DNA of 64,000 bases from NCBI RefSeq assembly GCF_031846415.1, contig NZ_JAVRHT010000016.1:1-64000 (forward strand). The letters run 5' to 3'. Shown here piece after piece: positions 1 through 10,990 of the stretch (positions within the stretch are counted from its first letter, which is position 1; each line of letters starts with the position of its first letter). The notes beneath the pieces were generated by a model, which was given only the letters and a program-made list of their open reading frames with translations, searched no databases and was not told the DNA's origin. The stretch comes from Rubrivirga litoralis. Lineage in GTDB: Bacteria > Bacteroidota > Rhodothermia > Rhodothermales > Rubricoccaceae. The position numbers were made by a program, and so were the translations under genes.

Positions 1-80
1 ATTCTCGTGGTCTGAGTGGTGTGCTGTCTAAATGTGGTAGGCGGGGCGGGGCGGCCTGAGCCACCCCGCCCCCGCGTGCG
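1..80. other. fusA 3' flank with motif hairpin
   Basis: No gene is visible in these 80 bases. Positions 41-56 carry overlapping GGGGCGGGGCGG copies and 60-73 the C-rich complement, so the strand downstream of fusA can fold into a GC hairpin that may act as a terminator. The tuf gene that often follows fusA is not inside the window. Confidence 0.4.
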
Positions 81-2186
81 CTAAGCCGCGGCGGCCTCCT
101 TGGTGCTGGCCGAGATCTCCTCGGCGATGGACTTCGGCACCTCCTTGTAGTGGTCGAACTGCATCGAGTAGATGGCCCGGCCCTGCGTGTTGCTCCGGAG
201 GTCGGTCGAGTACCCGAACATCTCGCTCAGCGGCACCATCGCGTCGATGACCTGCGCGTCGTTGCGCTGGCCCATGCCGTCGATCTGGCCGCGGCGGCTG
301 TTGAGGTCGCCGATCACCTCGCCCATGTACTCTTCGGGCGTGATGACCTCGACCTTCATGACCGGCTCCATGATGACGGGGCTCGCGCGGCGCGTGGCCT
401 CGCGGAACGCCATGCGCCCGGCGATCTCGAACGAGAGCTGGTCGGAGTCGACGTTGTGGAACTTGCCGTCGTAGAGCCGGGCCTTGATGCCCTCGATGGG
501 ATAGCCGGCGAGCGGACCCTGGTCGAGCGCGCTCTCGATCCCCTTCTGGACCGACGAGATAAACTCGCGCGGGATGGACCCGCCCTTGATCTCGTCGATG
601 AACTCGAGGCCGACGCCGCCCTCCTCCATCGGCGAGAACTCGATCTCGACGTGGGCGAACTGGCCGCGGCCGCCCGACTGCTTCTTGTGCGTGTAGGTGT
701 GGTCGACCGACTTGCGGATGGCCTCGCGGTACGACACCTGCGGGGCGCCCACGTTGGCCTCGACCTTGAACTCGCGCTTGAGGCGGTCGACGATGATCTC
801 GAGGTGGAGCTCACCCATGCCCGCGATAAGCGTCTGGCCCGTCTCGTCGTCCGACGACACCTTGAAGGTCGGGTCCTCCTCGGCGAGCTTCTGGAGCCCG
901 ACGCCGAGCTTGTCGATGTCGGCCTTCGTCTTGGGCTCGATGGCAATCTTGATCACGGGCTCCGGGAAGTCCATCGCCTCCAGGACGACCGGGTGGTCCG
1001 GATCCGTCAGCGTGTCGCCGGTGCGCGTGTCCTTCAAGCCCACGATCGCGCAGATGTCGCCGGCCTTGACCTGGTCGACATCCTCGCGCGTGTTGGCGTG
1101 CATGAACAGGAGCCGCCCCGCCCGCTCCTTCTTCTCGGAGGTCGCGTTGAGGAGCGCCTCACCCTTGTTGAGCGTGCCGGAGTAGACGCGCGAGAACGTG
1201 ATCCGGCCGACGTAGGGGTCGGTCGCGATCTTGAAGGCGATCGCCGCAAACGGACCGTCGGGGTCCGCCTCGCGCGTCACGATGTCCTCGGTCCGCGGCT
1301 TGTGGCCGGAGATCGGTGGCACGTCGTTCGGCGACGGGAGGTAGTCGACGACGCCGTCGAGGAGCCGCTGAACGCCCTTGTTCTTGAACGCCGAGCCGCA
1401 GAAGACCGGCGTGATGTCCATCGAGATCGTCGCCTTGCGGACGGTGGCCTTGATGTCGTCGACGGGGATGTCCTCGCCTTCGAGGTACATCATGAGGAGC
1501 TCGTCGTTGTGCTCGGCGATGGCCTCAAGGAGCGCGATCCGGGCCTTCTTGGCGGTCGGCTTCAGGTCCTCGGGGATCTCGACCTCGTCCCACGTCGCGC
1601 CCTGCGTCGTGTCGTCGAACACGATGGCCTTGTTCGCGATGAGGTCGATGACCCCCTGGAACATCTCGCCGTCGCCGATCGGGATCTGGACGGGGACGGC
1701 GTTCGCGCCGAGCCGGTCCTTCATCATCTGGACCGCGTTCTCGAAGTTGGCCCCCGTCCGGTCCATCTTGTTGACGAACGCGATGCGCGGCACGTTGTAC
1801 TTGTTCATCTGCCGCCAGACCGTCTCGGACTGCGGCTCCACCCCGCCCACGGAGCAGAACAGCGCGATCGCGCCGTCGAGCACGCGGAGCGAGCGCTCGA
1901 CCTCGACCGTGAAGTCGACGTGGCCGGGCGTGTCGATGATGTTGATCCGGTGGTCGTCCCACTCGGCCGTCGTCGCGGCCGACGTGATCGTGATGCCGCG
2001 CTCCTTCTCCTGCTCCATCCAGTCCATCGTGGCGCCGCCCTCGTGGACCTCGCCGATCCGGTGGGTTTTGCCGGTGTAGTAGAGGATGCGCTCGGTCGTC
2101 GTCGTCTTGCCCGCGTCGATGTGGGCCGAGATCCCGATGTTGCGGGTCTGGTCGAGCGAGAAGGTTTTGCCGGTGAGGTCAGCCAT
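81..2186 (-). CDS. fusA: Translation elongation factor G
   Basis: This is the cytosolic GTPase that moves tRNA and mRNA through the ribosome after peptide bond formation and helps RRF split post-termination ribosomes. The 701-residue length is normal. The G1 loop AHIDAGKTT is at residues 21-29, and the DTPGH and NKMD nucleotide-binding motifs follow in order, then domains II-V without gaps. It is the last gene of rpsL-rpsG-fusA, 47 bp after rpsG, so it is probably cotranscribed from the promoter upstream of rpsL. The ATG is followed by MADLTGKTFSLDQTRNIGIS, the usual N-terminus. Identification is certain. Confidence 0.99.
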   Translation of the reverse strand: MADLTGKTFSLDQTRNIGISAHIDAGKTTTTERILYYTGKTHRIGEVHEGGATMDWMEQEKERGITITSAATTAEWDDHRINIIDTPGHVDFTVEVERSLRVLDGAIALFCSVGGVEPQSETVWRQMNKYNVPRIAFVNKMDRTGANFENAVQMMKDRLGANAVPVQIPIGDGEMFQGVIDLIANKAIVFDDTTQGATWDEVEIPEDLKPTAKKARIALLEAIAEHNDELLMMYLEGEDIPVDDIKATVRKATISMDITPVFCGSAFKNKGVQRLLDGVVDYLPSPNDVPPISGHKPRTEDIVTREADPDGPFAAIAFKIATDPYVGRITFSRVYSGTLNKGEALLNATSEKKERAGRLLFMHANTREDVDQVKAGDICAIVGLKDTRTGDTLTDPDHPVVLEAMDFPEPVIKIAIEPKTKADIDKLGVGLQKLAEEDPTFKVSSDDETGQTLIAGMGELHLEIIVDRLKREFKVEANVGAPQVSYREAIRKSVDHTYTHKKQSGGRGQFAHVEIEFSPMEEGGVGLEFIDEIKGGSIPREFISSVQKGIESALDQGPLAGYPIEGIKARLYDGKFHNVDSDQLSFEIAGRMAFREATRRASPVIMEPVMKVEVITPEEYMGEVIGDLNSRRGQIDGMGQRNDAQVIDAMVPLSEMFGYSTDLRSNTQGRAIYSMQFDHYKEVPKSIAEEISASTKEAAAA

Positions 2187-2233
2187 GTCTGGGGGATGCT
2201 GGGCGCGCCCGGGCGGGGCGGGGCCGGTGAGAG

Positions 2234-2707
2234 CTAGCGGTAGCGGGCGAAGTGTGCAAACGCCTTGTTCGCCTCGGCCATGCGGTGCGTGTCGTCCTTC
2301 TTCTTAACCGCACCGCCTTCTCCGCGGCTGGCGGCGATGAGCTCGGCGGCGAGCCGGTTGGCCATCGACTTGTCGGCCCGCTGGCGGGCGTACTGGAGCA
2401 GCCACCGGAACGCGAGCGACGTGCGCCGCTCGGGGCGGACCTCGATGGGCACCTGGTAGGTGGCGCCGCCGACGCGGCGGCTGCGGACCTCGACGAGCGG
2501 GGCGGCGTTCGTGAGCGCCTTGCGGAACACCTCGACGCCGGGCTCGCCGGTCCGGTCCTCGATCAGGTCGAACGACCCGTAGACGAGGCCCTGGGCCACG
2601 GACTTTTTGCCGTCGCGCATGACGGCGGCCACGAACTTGGCGACGGTGACGTCGCCGTAGATCGGGTCGGGGATCGGGATCCGCTTGTCGGCTTGCTTTC
2701 TACGCAT
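2234..2707 (-). CDS. rpsG: 30S ribosomal protein S7
   Basis: S7 is a primary 16S rRNA binding protein that nucleates assembly of the 30S head and lines the E site. The 157-residue protein starts MRRKQADKRIPIPDPIYGD and ends in HFARYR, both typical. It sits between rpsL (146 bp gap) and fusA (47 bp gap) in the conserved str operon. In E. coli S7 represses this operon at the rpsL-rpsG intercistronic region. The gap here (2708-2853) is filled mainly with the GGGCGGGGCGG motif and I cannot recognise an S7 binding structure in it. Confidence 0.98.
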   Translation of the reverse strand: MRRKQADKRIPIPDPIYGDVTVAKFVAAVMRDGKKSVAQGLVYGSFDLIEDRTGEPGVEVFRKALTNAAPLVEVRSRRVGGATYQVPIEVRPERRTSLAFRWLLQYARQRADKSMANRLAAELIAASRGEGGAVKKKDDTHRMAEANKAFAHFARYR

Positions 2708-2853
2708 GGGGAGTCAGAAATGCAGGAGCAGGGGCGGGGCGGCCAGACACGGCGGCCCCGGCGATGCGGGGGCGGGGCGGGGCGGCGAGAGGCCGCGCCC
2801 AGGGGCGAGACGTGACGGGCGGGGCGGCCTGTCCGAGGCGCCCCGACGGCCGC

Positions 2854-3228
2854 CTACGCCTTCGGCTTCTTGGCGCCGTACTTCGAGCGGCTCTTGCGAC
2901 GGTCGGCGACGCCGGCCGTGTCGAGCGCGCCGCGCACGATGTGGTACTTGACGCCCGGGAGGTCCTTGGCACCGCCGCCGCGGACGAGGACGATCGAGTG
3001 CTCCTGGAGGTTGTGACCCTCGCCGGGGATGTAGGCGATGACCTCGTACCCGTTCGTGAGCCGGACCTTGGCCACCTTGCGGAGGGCCGAGTTCGGCTTT
3101 TTCGGGGTCGTCGTGTAGACGCGCGTGCAGACGCCGCGGCGCTGCGGGTTGCCCTGGAGAGCAATCGACCCGGAGGTCTTGCGCTTCGGGGTCCGTCCCT
3201 TGCGGACGAGCTGGTTGATCGTAGGCAC
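2854..3228 (-). CDS. rpsL: 30S ribosomal protein S12
   Basis: S12 is the decoding-site protein of the small subunit. The 124-residue protein has the invariant N-terminus MPTINQLVRKGR, the TPKKPNSALRK loop (residues 42-52) and the GGGAKDLPGVKYH loop. The lysines that are replaced in streptomycin-resistant mutants are wild type, so no resistance substitution is present. It is the first gene of the str operon; a Bacteroidota-type promoter candidate lies about 55-85 nt upstream. Confidence 0.98.
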   Translation of the reverse strand: MPTINQLVRKGRTPKRKTSGSIALQGNPQRRGVCTRVYTTTPKKPNSALRKVAKVRLTNGYEVIAYIPGEGHNLQEHSIVLVRGGGAKDLPGVKYHIVRGALDTAGVADRRKSRSKYGAKKPKA

Positions 3229-3282
3229 TGCGGTGCGGCGTGTTCGTGGTCGGGGGCGCGGCTGCGGTGCCGGCGCGGTCGG

Positions 3283-3314
3283 ACAACCTACTCATTTGGC
3301 ACGGCCACCTGCAA
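3283..3314 (-). promoter_or_regulatory. Candidate str operon promoter (TTG-N21-TAGGTTGT)
   Basis: On the minus strand TTG (3314-3312) is followed after 21 nt by TAGGTTGT (3290-3283). This fits the Bacteroidota pattern of a TTG-containing -33 element and a TAnnTTTG -7 element. The predicted start of transcription would give a leader of roughly 50 nt before rpsL. Confidence 0.45.
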
Positions 3315-3426
3315 CGCAGGACCACTCCGCCCGGGCTCCAGAAGCGCGCGACAGGCCCGGAAACGCGCCAAGCTTGCATGAACAAGTTTATGTGGTCTAA
3401 ACCAGTAGACCGCGTTTCTCATTTCC

Positions 3427-3460
3427 TCCACCCCGCCCACCTGTGCGCGGGCGGGGTGGA
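3427..3460. terminator. Inverted pair of the iterated motif, terminator-like
   Basis: TCCACCCCGCCC (3427-3438) and GGGCGGGGTGGA (3449-3460) are perfect reverse complements around a 10-nt loop. The hairpin lies downstream of ftsH, about 230 nt after its stop codon. There is no T-tract, so intrinsic termination is possible but unproven. Confidence 0.35.
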
Positions 3461-3690
3461 GATGGGAGCTGCGGCGGTGGTCCGCTTCCCGGCGGGCTTC
3501 CACGGCCGCGACGACCTCGCGGGTACAAGCCAACACCTCCGCGGCTAGCGCTTCGACATCATCCCACCCCGCCCTGTCCAGCGTGTGGAGCGGGAGCCGG
3601 GCTAGCGTCTCGGACGAGAACCCAAAGAGGAAGTGCGCCGGCTCTCCAGCGCCTGGGCGCCTCGGACTTCGGCAGCCGCAGACGGAGCGA

Positions 3691-5871
<2,181 letters not shown>

Positions 5872-6059
5872 GAAGCGGGTGGGGGAGGCGCCCGCGTCGG
5901 GGGGCGCGTGGGACGCTCGACGGCCCCTGGCGCGGCGTCGGAGTCCAAGGCAAAGGCTAGGCCGTACCCGGCCTATAGGGGGAGGTTCCGGCAGCCGGCG
6001 CGGGTCCAGGAGCCCTGCCACAGGCCCGGCGCGTGCCGGCGCCGTCCTGTAACGCGGAG

Positions 6060-9000
6060 CTAGGGGCGCAAGTCTCCCGCCCCGCCCTCGTCCCGTGGAA
6101 CGACCGAGAAGTCGTCCAGCTCGACGACCTCGGCCCCCTCCTGCGCCCACGGCGGGAGCGCGTCGCGCGCGGCCTCGGCCGCCCCGGCGGTCTCGAACTG
6201 GCCGACGACCACATAAAAGGCGTCGCCGTCGGTGACGGTGGCGGCGCGGAAGCCGCCGCGCCTCAGCCCGCGCTCCAAAGCCGCGCCCTCCGTCGCGACG
6301 GAGAGCGTGCGGAGTCGGAGCGCCACCCCGCCCGCCGCCGGGTCGATGGGCGCCGTCCCCCGCAGTTCGGGCAGTGCCTCGCCGGCGTCCTCGGGCGGGG
6401 AGGCGTCCGTCGGCTCCTCGTCCGCGACAGGCTCCTCGTCCTCGAAGGGCTCTACCGCCGGCGCGCCGTCCACGGCGGCGGGCGGGGCGGCGGCGGGGAG
6501 CGGACCGGCGGGCGGATCGCCCGCGGGCGGGGCGGACAGCGCGTCCTGCATGGCCTGGGCGCGCTCGGCGTAGACGGTCCGCGGGTAGAGCGCGACGATG
6601 GCGCGAAGGTGGTCGCGGAGCGTGAACGAGGAGCCGGATGGGTCCACCCCGCCCCGCCCGCTGCCCACGGGGGGCGGGGCGGGGACGATCGCGGGCGGGG
6701 CGGTGTCCCGTGGGCGCTCGGCGGGCGGCGCGAGCGGCTCGGGCACGGTGAGCGAGTCGGCGGCCCGGCGCTGCGGGCGGAGCCGGGCTTCGGGCTCCTC
6801 TCCGCCCACGGGCGCGGGCGCCTCGGCAACGGCGGGAATGTCGGCGAACGGGCGCTCCTCGTCGGCCGGGTCCGGCTCGTCCTCGAATCCGGGCTCCGGC
6901 TCGAAGCTTGATCTGTCGTTGTCCTCTCGCTCGTCCTCGAACGGGGCGGGGCGGGGCGGGGCATCCGGCGCGCGCGGCGCGCGGCGGAGGACGGGCGAGA
7001 CGAGGTCAGCCGGGAGCGGGCCGGTGAGAAGGGCGGCGTCGCCGTCGGCCCAGGTGGCGATGGCGGCGGCGGCGGCGAGGTAGGCCCGGGCCGCCGAGGC
7101 GCTATCCGGGTCGGCGTCGGCGAGGGCGACGAACGCAGCGGCCGCCTCGCGCGGCGCCCCGTCCCGCCACTGCGCCCGGGCCGCGTCGTAGGCGGCCGAC
7201 GTCTCGGCGGCCGTCCGCAGCGTGGGGGCGGGGCGGTCGTCCTCCAGGCCCAGCCGCACGCGCGAGGCGCGCGCCAAGTCCGACGTCGGGGCGGCGGCGA
7301 TGACCTCCTCGTAGAGCGGCCGGGCCGCGTCCTCCCGCCCCGCCCCCCGCTCGATCTCGGCGAGCGCGTACCGGGCGCGGACGGCCGTGGGGAGGTCGGG
7401 CGTCTCGGTGAGGATGGCGCGGTACAGCGCCGCGGCGGTGTCGGCGCGACCGGCCGAGAGGAAAAAGGCGTTGGCGAGCTCGTAGCGGAGCTGGGCCAGC
7501 TCGGTGTTGAGCTCCTGGAGCTTTGCGAGCGTCCGCGGAACGCGCGCGATGTCGAGCGGCGGCGGCCCCTGCCCCAGCGTCGTCCGCGGCCCGGCGATGT
7601 TGTCGGCGACGCCGCCGACGTCGGACGCGAGCGCCGTCGCGCGGACGTCGGACAGGCGGCGCCAGTTGGGGACGAGCGGGCGGCTCCCCCACCGCTGCTC
7701 GAAGGCGACGAGGCCGGCCTGGATCGTGCCCGGGTTCCGGTAGGAGAGGAACCCGACGTCCGCCCCGCCCACCGGCGCCTGCGCGACCGCGGGGCCTCCG
7801 GGGGAGTCGCCCTCGAAGCGGGTGCCCTCGCCCGAAAACGCCTGGGCTGCCCGCTCCGCTTCGAGCCGCCGCTGCTGGTCCTGGAACACGCGGAGGCGTT
7901 CGGCCTCGATGGACTCGATGCGGGCGGCGAACGCGTCGTCGGAGAGGGCGCCGAGGGCCAGGAGAGAATCCGCCTCGCTCACGCGGCGGGCCGTTTCGGC
8001 GAGCGCCGCGTAGGTCCGCGCCTGCTGGCCGATCCCGACCACGGCCGCCCGCGACGGTCGGACCTCGAGGGGCGGCTCGCGGAGGGCCGTCGCCGCCGTG
8101 TCGAAGTGAGCCGAGGCGCGGACGTAGTCGTCGAGCGCGTCGCGATAGAACTCTCCCAGCCGGTAGTGCGCCTCGCCGCGGACGCGCTGCCCGTCGAGGT
8201 CGGGGTCGTAGAGGACGTCGCGGAACCGGGCCTCGGCCGCCGCCGTGCGGCCCGCCGCCGCGAGCAGCCGGGCGCGGACGAGGGCGAGCTCGCCCCGGCG
8301 CTCGTAGAACTTGTCGTCCCCCTCCATGCGGTCGACCAGGGCGAGCGCCTCGTCGGTCTTTCCGGCGTCGAGGCCCACGACGAGCGCGCGGCTCACGGCC
8401 GCCGCGTAGCCCAGCTCGAACGCGGGCTGCTGGTCGAGGGCCGCCGTGTACGCCTCGGCCGCTCGGTCGTACCGCTCCGCGTACTCCTCGACCTGCCCGA
8501 GGAGGACGTAGGCCCGCGCGGCGAGGTCGCCGTCGTCGACCTCGGCCGCCCCCTCGCGGAGCACCTCGGCGGCCTCGTCCCACCGCCCCGCCAGCGCGTA
8601 CAGCTCGCCCAGCGCGAGCCGCATCCGCGGGCGCCACCGGCGGTCGACGTCGTCGCGGGCCAGCCCGTCCTGGAGCACGGCCACGCCCTCGTCGTAGCGC
8701 TCGGTCGCCGCGTAGGTCCGCCCGAGCCAGAACTGGGCCTCGTCGCCCAGCCGGCGGTCGCCGGTCGCCTGCGCGGCGGCGGCCGTCTCCTCGAACTTCT
8801 GCTCGGCCCCGGCAAAGTTGCGCTGGTAGAAGTACGCCTTCCCGATGACGAGGAGCGCGTCGTCGGCCCACTTCGACGTGGGCCGGTCGCGGAGCAGGTC
8901 GGCGCTCTTCTCGACGGCGTCCTCGAACGGCCCGCCGCCCGCCCCGCCCGCGGCCACGACGGGGAACACGCGGAGCAGCTCGGTGCGGTCGACGACCGCG

Positions 9001-9176
9001 GCGTCGTTTTGGAGCGCCTCCTCCCCCTCCTCCAGGCTCCGCGAGGCGTTGTAGTACGTGTTGTAGAACGCCCGGAAGTTGTTGTAGCGGTTGCCCAGGG
9101 CCGTCCCCGGCCGGCACCCGGGGGCGGCGAGGAGCACGCCCGCGAGGGCAATGACGGCGAGGGCGGGGCGGCGCAC
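6060..9176 (-). CDS. TPR-repeat lipoprotein with C-terminal SPOR-like domain (PorW/SprE-like?)
   Basis: The 1038-residue protein starts at a GTG with a signal peptide ending in a lipobox (LAAPGC, Cys21), so an outer-membrane or periplasmic lipoprotein is likely. Just after the Cys comes an N/Y-rich segment (NRYNNFRAFYNTYYNAS) reminiscent of PorW/SprE, the TPR lipoprotein of type IX secretion. Degenerate tetratricopeptide repeats fill most of the protein. A low-complexity acidic/Pro region at about 730-900 is rich in the iterated motif, and the last 90 residues look like a SPOR peptidoglycan-binding domain (YVVVGQFETAGAAEAARDAL). It ends 188 bp upstream of ftsH. A PorW role is inference. Confidence 0.8.
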   Translation of the reverse strand: MRRPALAVIALAGVLLAAPGCRPGTALGNRYNNFRAFYNTYYNASRSLEEGEEALQNDAAVVDRTELLRVFPVVAAGGAGGGPFEDAVEKSADLLRDRPTSKWADDALLVIGKAYFYQRNFAGAEQKFEETAAAAQATGDRRLGDEAQFWLGRTYAATERYDEGVAVLQDGLARDDVDRRWRPRMRLALGELYALAGRWDEAAEVLREGAAEVDDGDLAARAYVLLGQVEEYAERYDRAAEAYTAALDQQPAFELGYAAAVSRALVVGLDAGKTDEALALVDRMEGDDKFYERRGELALVRARLLAAAGRTAAAEARFRDVLYDPDLDGQRVRGEAHYRLGEFYRDALDDYVRASAHFDTAATALREPPLEVRPSRAAVVGIGQQARTYAALAETARRVSEADSLLALGALSDDAFAARIESIEAERLRVFQDQQRRLEAERAAQAFSGEGTRFEGDSPGGPAVAQAPVGGADVGFLSYRNPGTIQAGLVAFEQRWGSRPLVPNWRRLSDVRATALASDVGGVADNIAGPRTTLGQGPPPLDIARVPRTLAKLQELNTELAQLRYELANAFFLSAGRADTAAALYRAILTETPDLPTAVRARYALAEIERGAGREDAARPLYEEVIAAAPTSDLARASRVRLGLEDDRPAPTLRTAAETSAAYDAARAQWRDGAPREAAAAFVALADADPDSASAARAYLAAAAAIATWADGDAALLTGPLPADLVSPVLRRAPRAPDAPPRPAPFEDEREDNDRSSFEPEPGFEDEPDPADEERPFADIPAVAEAPAPVGGEEPEARLRPQRRAADSLTVPEPLAPPAERPRDTAPPAIVPAPPPVGSGRGGVDPSGSSFTLRDHLRAIVALYPRTVYAERAQAMQDALSAPPAGDPPAGPLPAAAPPAAVDGAPAVEPFEDEEPVADEEPTDASPPEDAGEALPELRGTAPIDPAAGGVALRLRTLSVATEGAALERGLRRGGFRAATVTDGDAFYVVVGQFETAGAAEAARDALPPWAQEGAEVVELDDFSVVPRDEGGAGDLRP

Positions 9177-9518
9177 GGTCCGGGGCGGCTAGAGGAGTCT
9201 CAACGCGGCAGGCCGCTCATGCAGAACCGGGGGCGGGGCGGCCAGGATACGGCCCGGCCTCGGGCGGGGCCGGTCAAACGGGACCGCCCCGCCCGGGCGT
9301 GTGCCGAGCGGGCAGCGGCGCCACCCCGCCCACGCCGAGGGCGGGGCGGCTGCCGTAGCGGCGTTGCATGCAACGCCGTCGGGCGGTGCCGTCAGGTGAC
9401 GCGCGGCCGTAGGGACGACCGCCGGTCGCCCACGTGGGCGGGGCGACGCCGGGCGGGGTGGCGCGGGGCGGCGGCGACAGACCACCCCGCCCCCGACGGC
9501 CCGCGCGCCCGCCCCGCC
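9177..9518. other. Intergenic, motif-rich, with REP-like palindromes
   Basis: There is no gene here. I see several motif copies, a perfect 18-bp palindrome GGCGTTGCATGCAACGCC at 9360-9377 preceded by GTAGC, and an imperfect palindrome CGTAGGGACGACCGCCGG (from 9408) pairing with GGTCGCCC. Both resemble REP-type extragenic palindromes. Confidence 0.5.
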
Positions 9519-10790
9519 CTACCGCTCCAGGCGAACGAGCGCGTACGACTTTTTCCCCTTCCGCAGCACGACGACCGCCCCGCCCACGGCGTCGGACGCG
9601 GTCACGGCGGCGGCGGCCTCGACCGGCTCGTCGTTCACGCGGAGGCCGCCGCCGCGCGCGAGCCGCTTGGCCTCGCCCTTCGAGGCCGCCAACCCGGCCT
9701 CGACGAACAGGTCCACGACCGGGACGCCGTCGCCCTCGAACCGGGCGGCCGGGAGCGCGACCGACGGGGCCTCCTCGAACACCTCGCCCAGCGTCTTTGC
9801 GTCGAGCGACGTGATGTCGCCGTCGCCGAACAGGACGCGGCCCGCCCGCTCGGCAGCCTCGGCGGCCTCGGCGCCGTGGACCATCGTGGTCACCTCGCGG
9901 GCGAGGGCACGCTGGGCGGGGCGGGCGCGGGGGGCTGCCTCGGCCTCAGCCGCGAGCGCCTCGACCTCGTCCGGGCCGAGCCACGTGAACGCCTTGAGAT
10001 AGCCGACGGCGTCGCGGTCGTCGGTGTTCAGCCAGAACTGGTAGAACTGGTACGGCGACGTCCGCTCCGGGTCGAGCCAGACCGCCCCGCCCTCCGTCTT
10101 CCCGAACTTGGTCCCGGCCGCGTTCGTCACGAGCGGCATCACGAGCCCGTGCCCCTGCCCACCTGCCGCGCGGCGGATGAGGTCGGCGCCGGCCGTGATG
10201 TTGCCCCACTGGTCGCTCCCGCCGATCTGGACCGTCACGCCGTCGCGCTGGTACTGGACGAGAAAGTCGTAGGCCTGGAGGAGCTGGTAGCTGAACTCGG
10301 TGAACGACAGGCCCTGCTCGCTCTCCAGCCGGCTCCGCACGGACTCCTTCGCCGTCATGGCGTTGACCGTGAAGTGCTTGCCCACGTCGCGGAGGAAGTC
10401 GAGCAGCCCCGCCCCGCCCAGCCAGTCCAGGTTGTTCGCCATCCGCGCCGCGTTCGGGCCGTCGAAGTCGAGGAACCGTTCGAGCTGGCCGCGGATGCCG
10501 GCGGCGTTCGCCTCGACGTCGTCGCGCGTCTGGAGCGTCCGCTCGGCGCGCTTGCCCGAGGGGTCGCCGATGAGGCCGGTCCCGCCGCCGACGAGGGCGA
10601 CCGGCCGGTGCCCCGCCCGCTGGAGCCGCGCGAGCCCCAGCGCCGGCAGGAGGTGCCCAACGTGGAGGCTGTCGGCCGTCGGGTCGAACCCGCAGTAGGC
10701 CGTCCGCACGCCGCCGGCGAGGTGGTCGGCGAGGTCCGGCGTCTGGTCGTAGAGCAGGCCGCGCCAGGCGAGGTCGTCGAGAAGGGTCAT
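9519..10790 (-). CDS. tyrS: Tyrosyl-tRNA synthetase
   Basis: This class I aminoacyl-tRNA synthetase charges tRNA-Tyr. The 423-residue protein has the HIGH-type motif HVGHLLP in the Rossmann fold, the tyrosine pocket segment QIGGSDQWGNI, the KMSKS-type loop KFGKTEGG, and a C-terminal S4-like RNA-binding domain (about residues 355-420). Length and order match bacterial TyrS. It stands alone between hisC and the TPR lipoprotein gene. Confidence 0.97.
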   Translation of the reverse strand: MTLLDDLAWRGLLYDQTPDLADHLAGGVRTAYCGFDPTADSLHVGHLLPALGLARLQRAGHRPVALVGGGTGLIGDPSGKRAERTLQTRDDVEANAAGIRGQLERFLDFDGPNAARMANNLDWLGGAGLLDFLRDVGKHFTVNAMTAKESVRSRLESEQGLSFTEFSYQLLQAYDFLVQYQRDGVTVQIGGSDQWGNITAGADLIRRAAGGQGHGLVMPLVTNAAGTKFGKTEGGAVWLDPERTSPYQFYQFWLNTDDRDAVGYLKAFTWLGPDEVEALAAEAEAAPRARPAQRALAREVTTMVHGAEAAEAAERAGRVLFGDGDITSLDAKTLGEVFEEAPSVALPAARFEGDGVPVVDLFVEAGLAASKGEAKRLARGGGLRVNDEPVEAAAAVTASDAVGGAVVVLRKGKKSYALVRLER

Positions 10791-10990
10791 GGGGAACGCT
10801 GAATGATGAACGCTGAACGACGAAGGGCTGGGGCCAACCGCCCCGCCCGGCGGGACCGGGTGCGTCGGGGCGACCGGCGGTCGCCCGATCCGTTCACGCG
10901 GGCGGGGCGGCCGCGTGTGCGGGCGGGGTGGTAGACCGGGACGAACGCGCCGCGCCGCCCACGGCGAGTGGGCTCGTCAGCTTGTGCCCG
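10791..10990. other. Intergenic with short-word repeat and palindrome
   Basis: Just upstream of tyrS, 10795-10822 is a degenerate repeat of the words GAACGCTGAA/GATGAACGCTGAACG. A near-perfect palindrome GGGCGACCGGCGGTCGCCC is at 10868-10886, followed by motif copies to 10931. No gene is visible. Confidence 0.5.

Larger units (their letters stand above)
3229..3690. other. rpsL leader and ftsH 3' flank
   Basis: I see no credible gene. The stretch holds the candidate str promoter, an AT-richer island at about 3355-3425 with nested inverted repeats (GGTCTA 3394-3399 with TAGACC 3406-3411, and an outer AAACGCG/CGCGTTT pair), and a perfect 12-bp hairpin of the iterated motif at 3427-3460. Short open frames here are composition artefacts. 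Confidence 0.5.

Noticed and set aside
150..2237. Long plus-strand frame opposite fusA
   Set aside because: It is a complementary-strand shadow of EF-G: the composition is Leu/Asp/Arg/Val only and there is no recognisable fold.
2708..2853. S7 autoregulatory site between rpsL and rpsG
   Set aside because: The spacer is dominated by the iterated motif and I cannot find the conserved S7-binding helix; a structure search would be needed.
3355..3425. Second promoter or origin-like AT island upstream of rpsL
   Set aside because: It is AT-richer with nested inverted repeats, but there is no DnaA-box cluster and no clean promoter pair; left as a description only.
9189..9485. 98-residue minus-strand ORF between tyrS and the TPR gene
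   Set aside because: It is made of motif copies and palindromes (Arg/Pro/Ala only), with no start context or domain.
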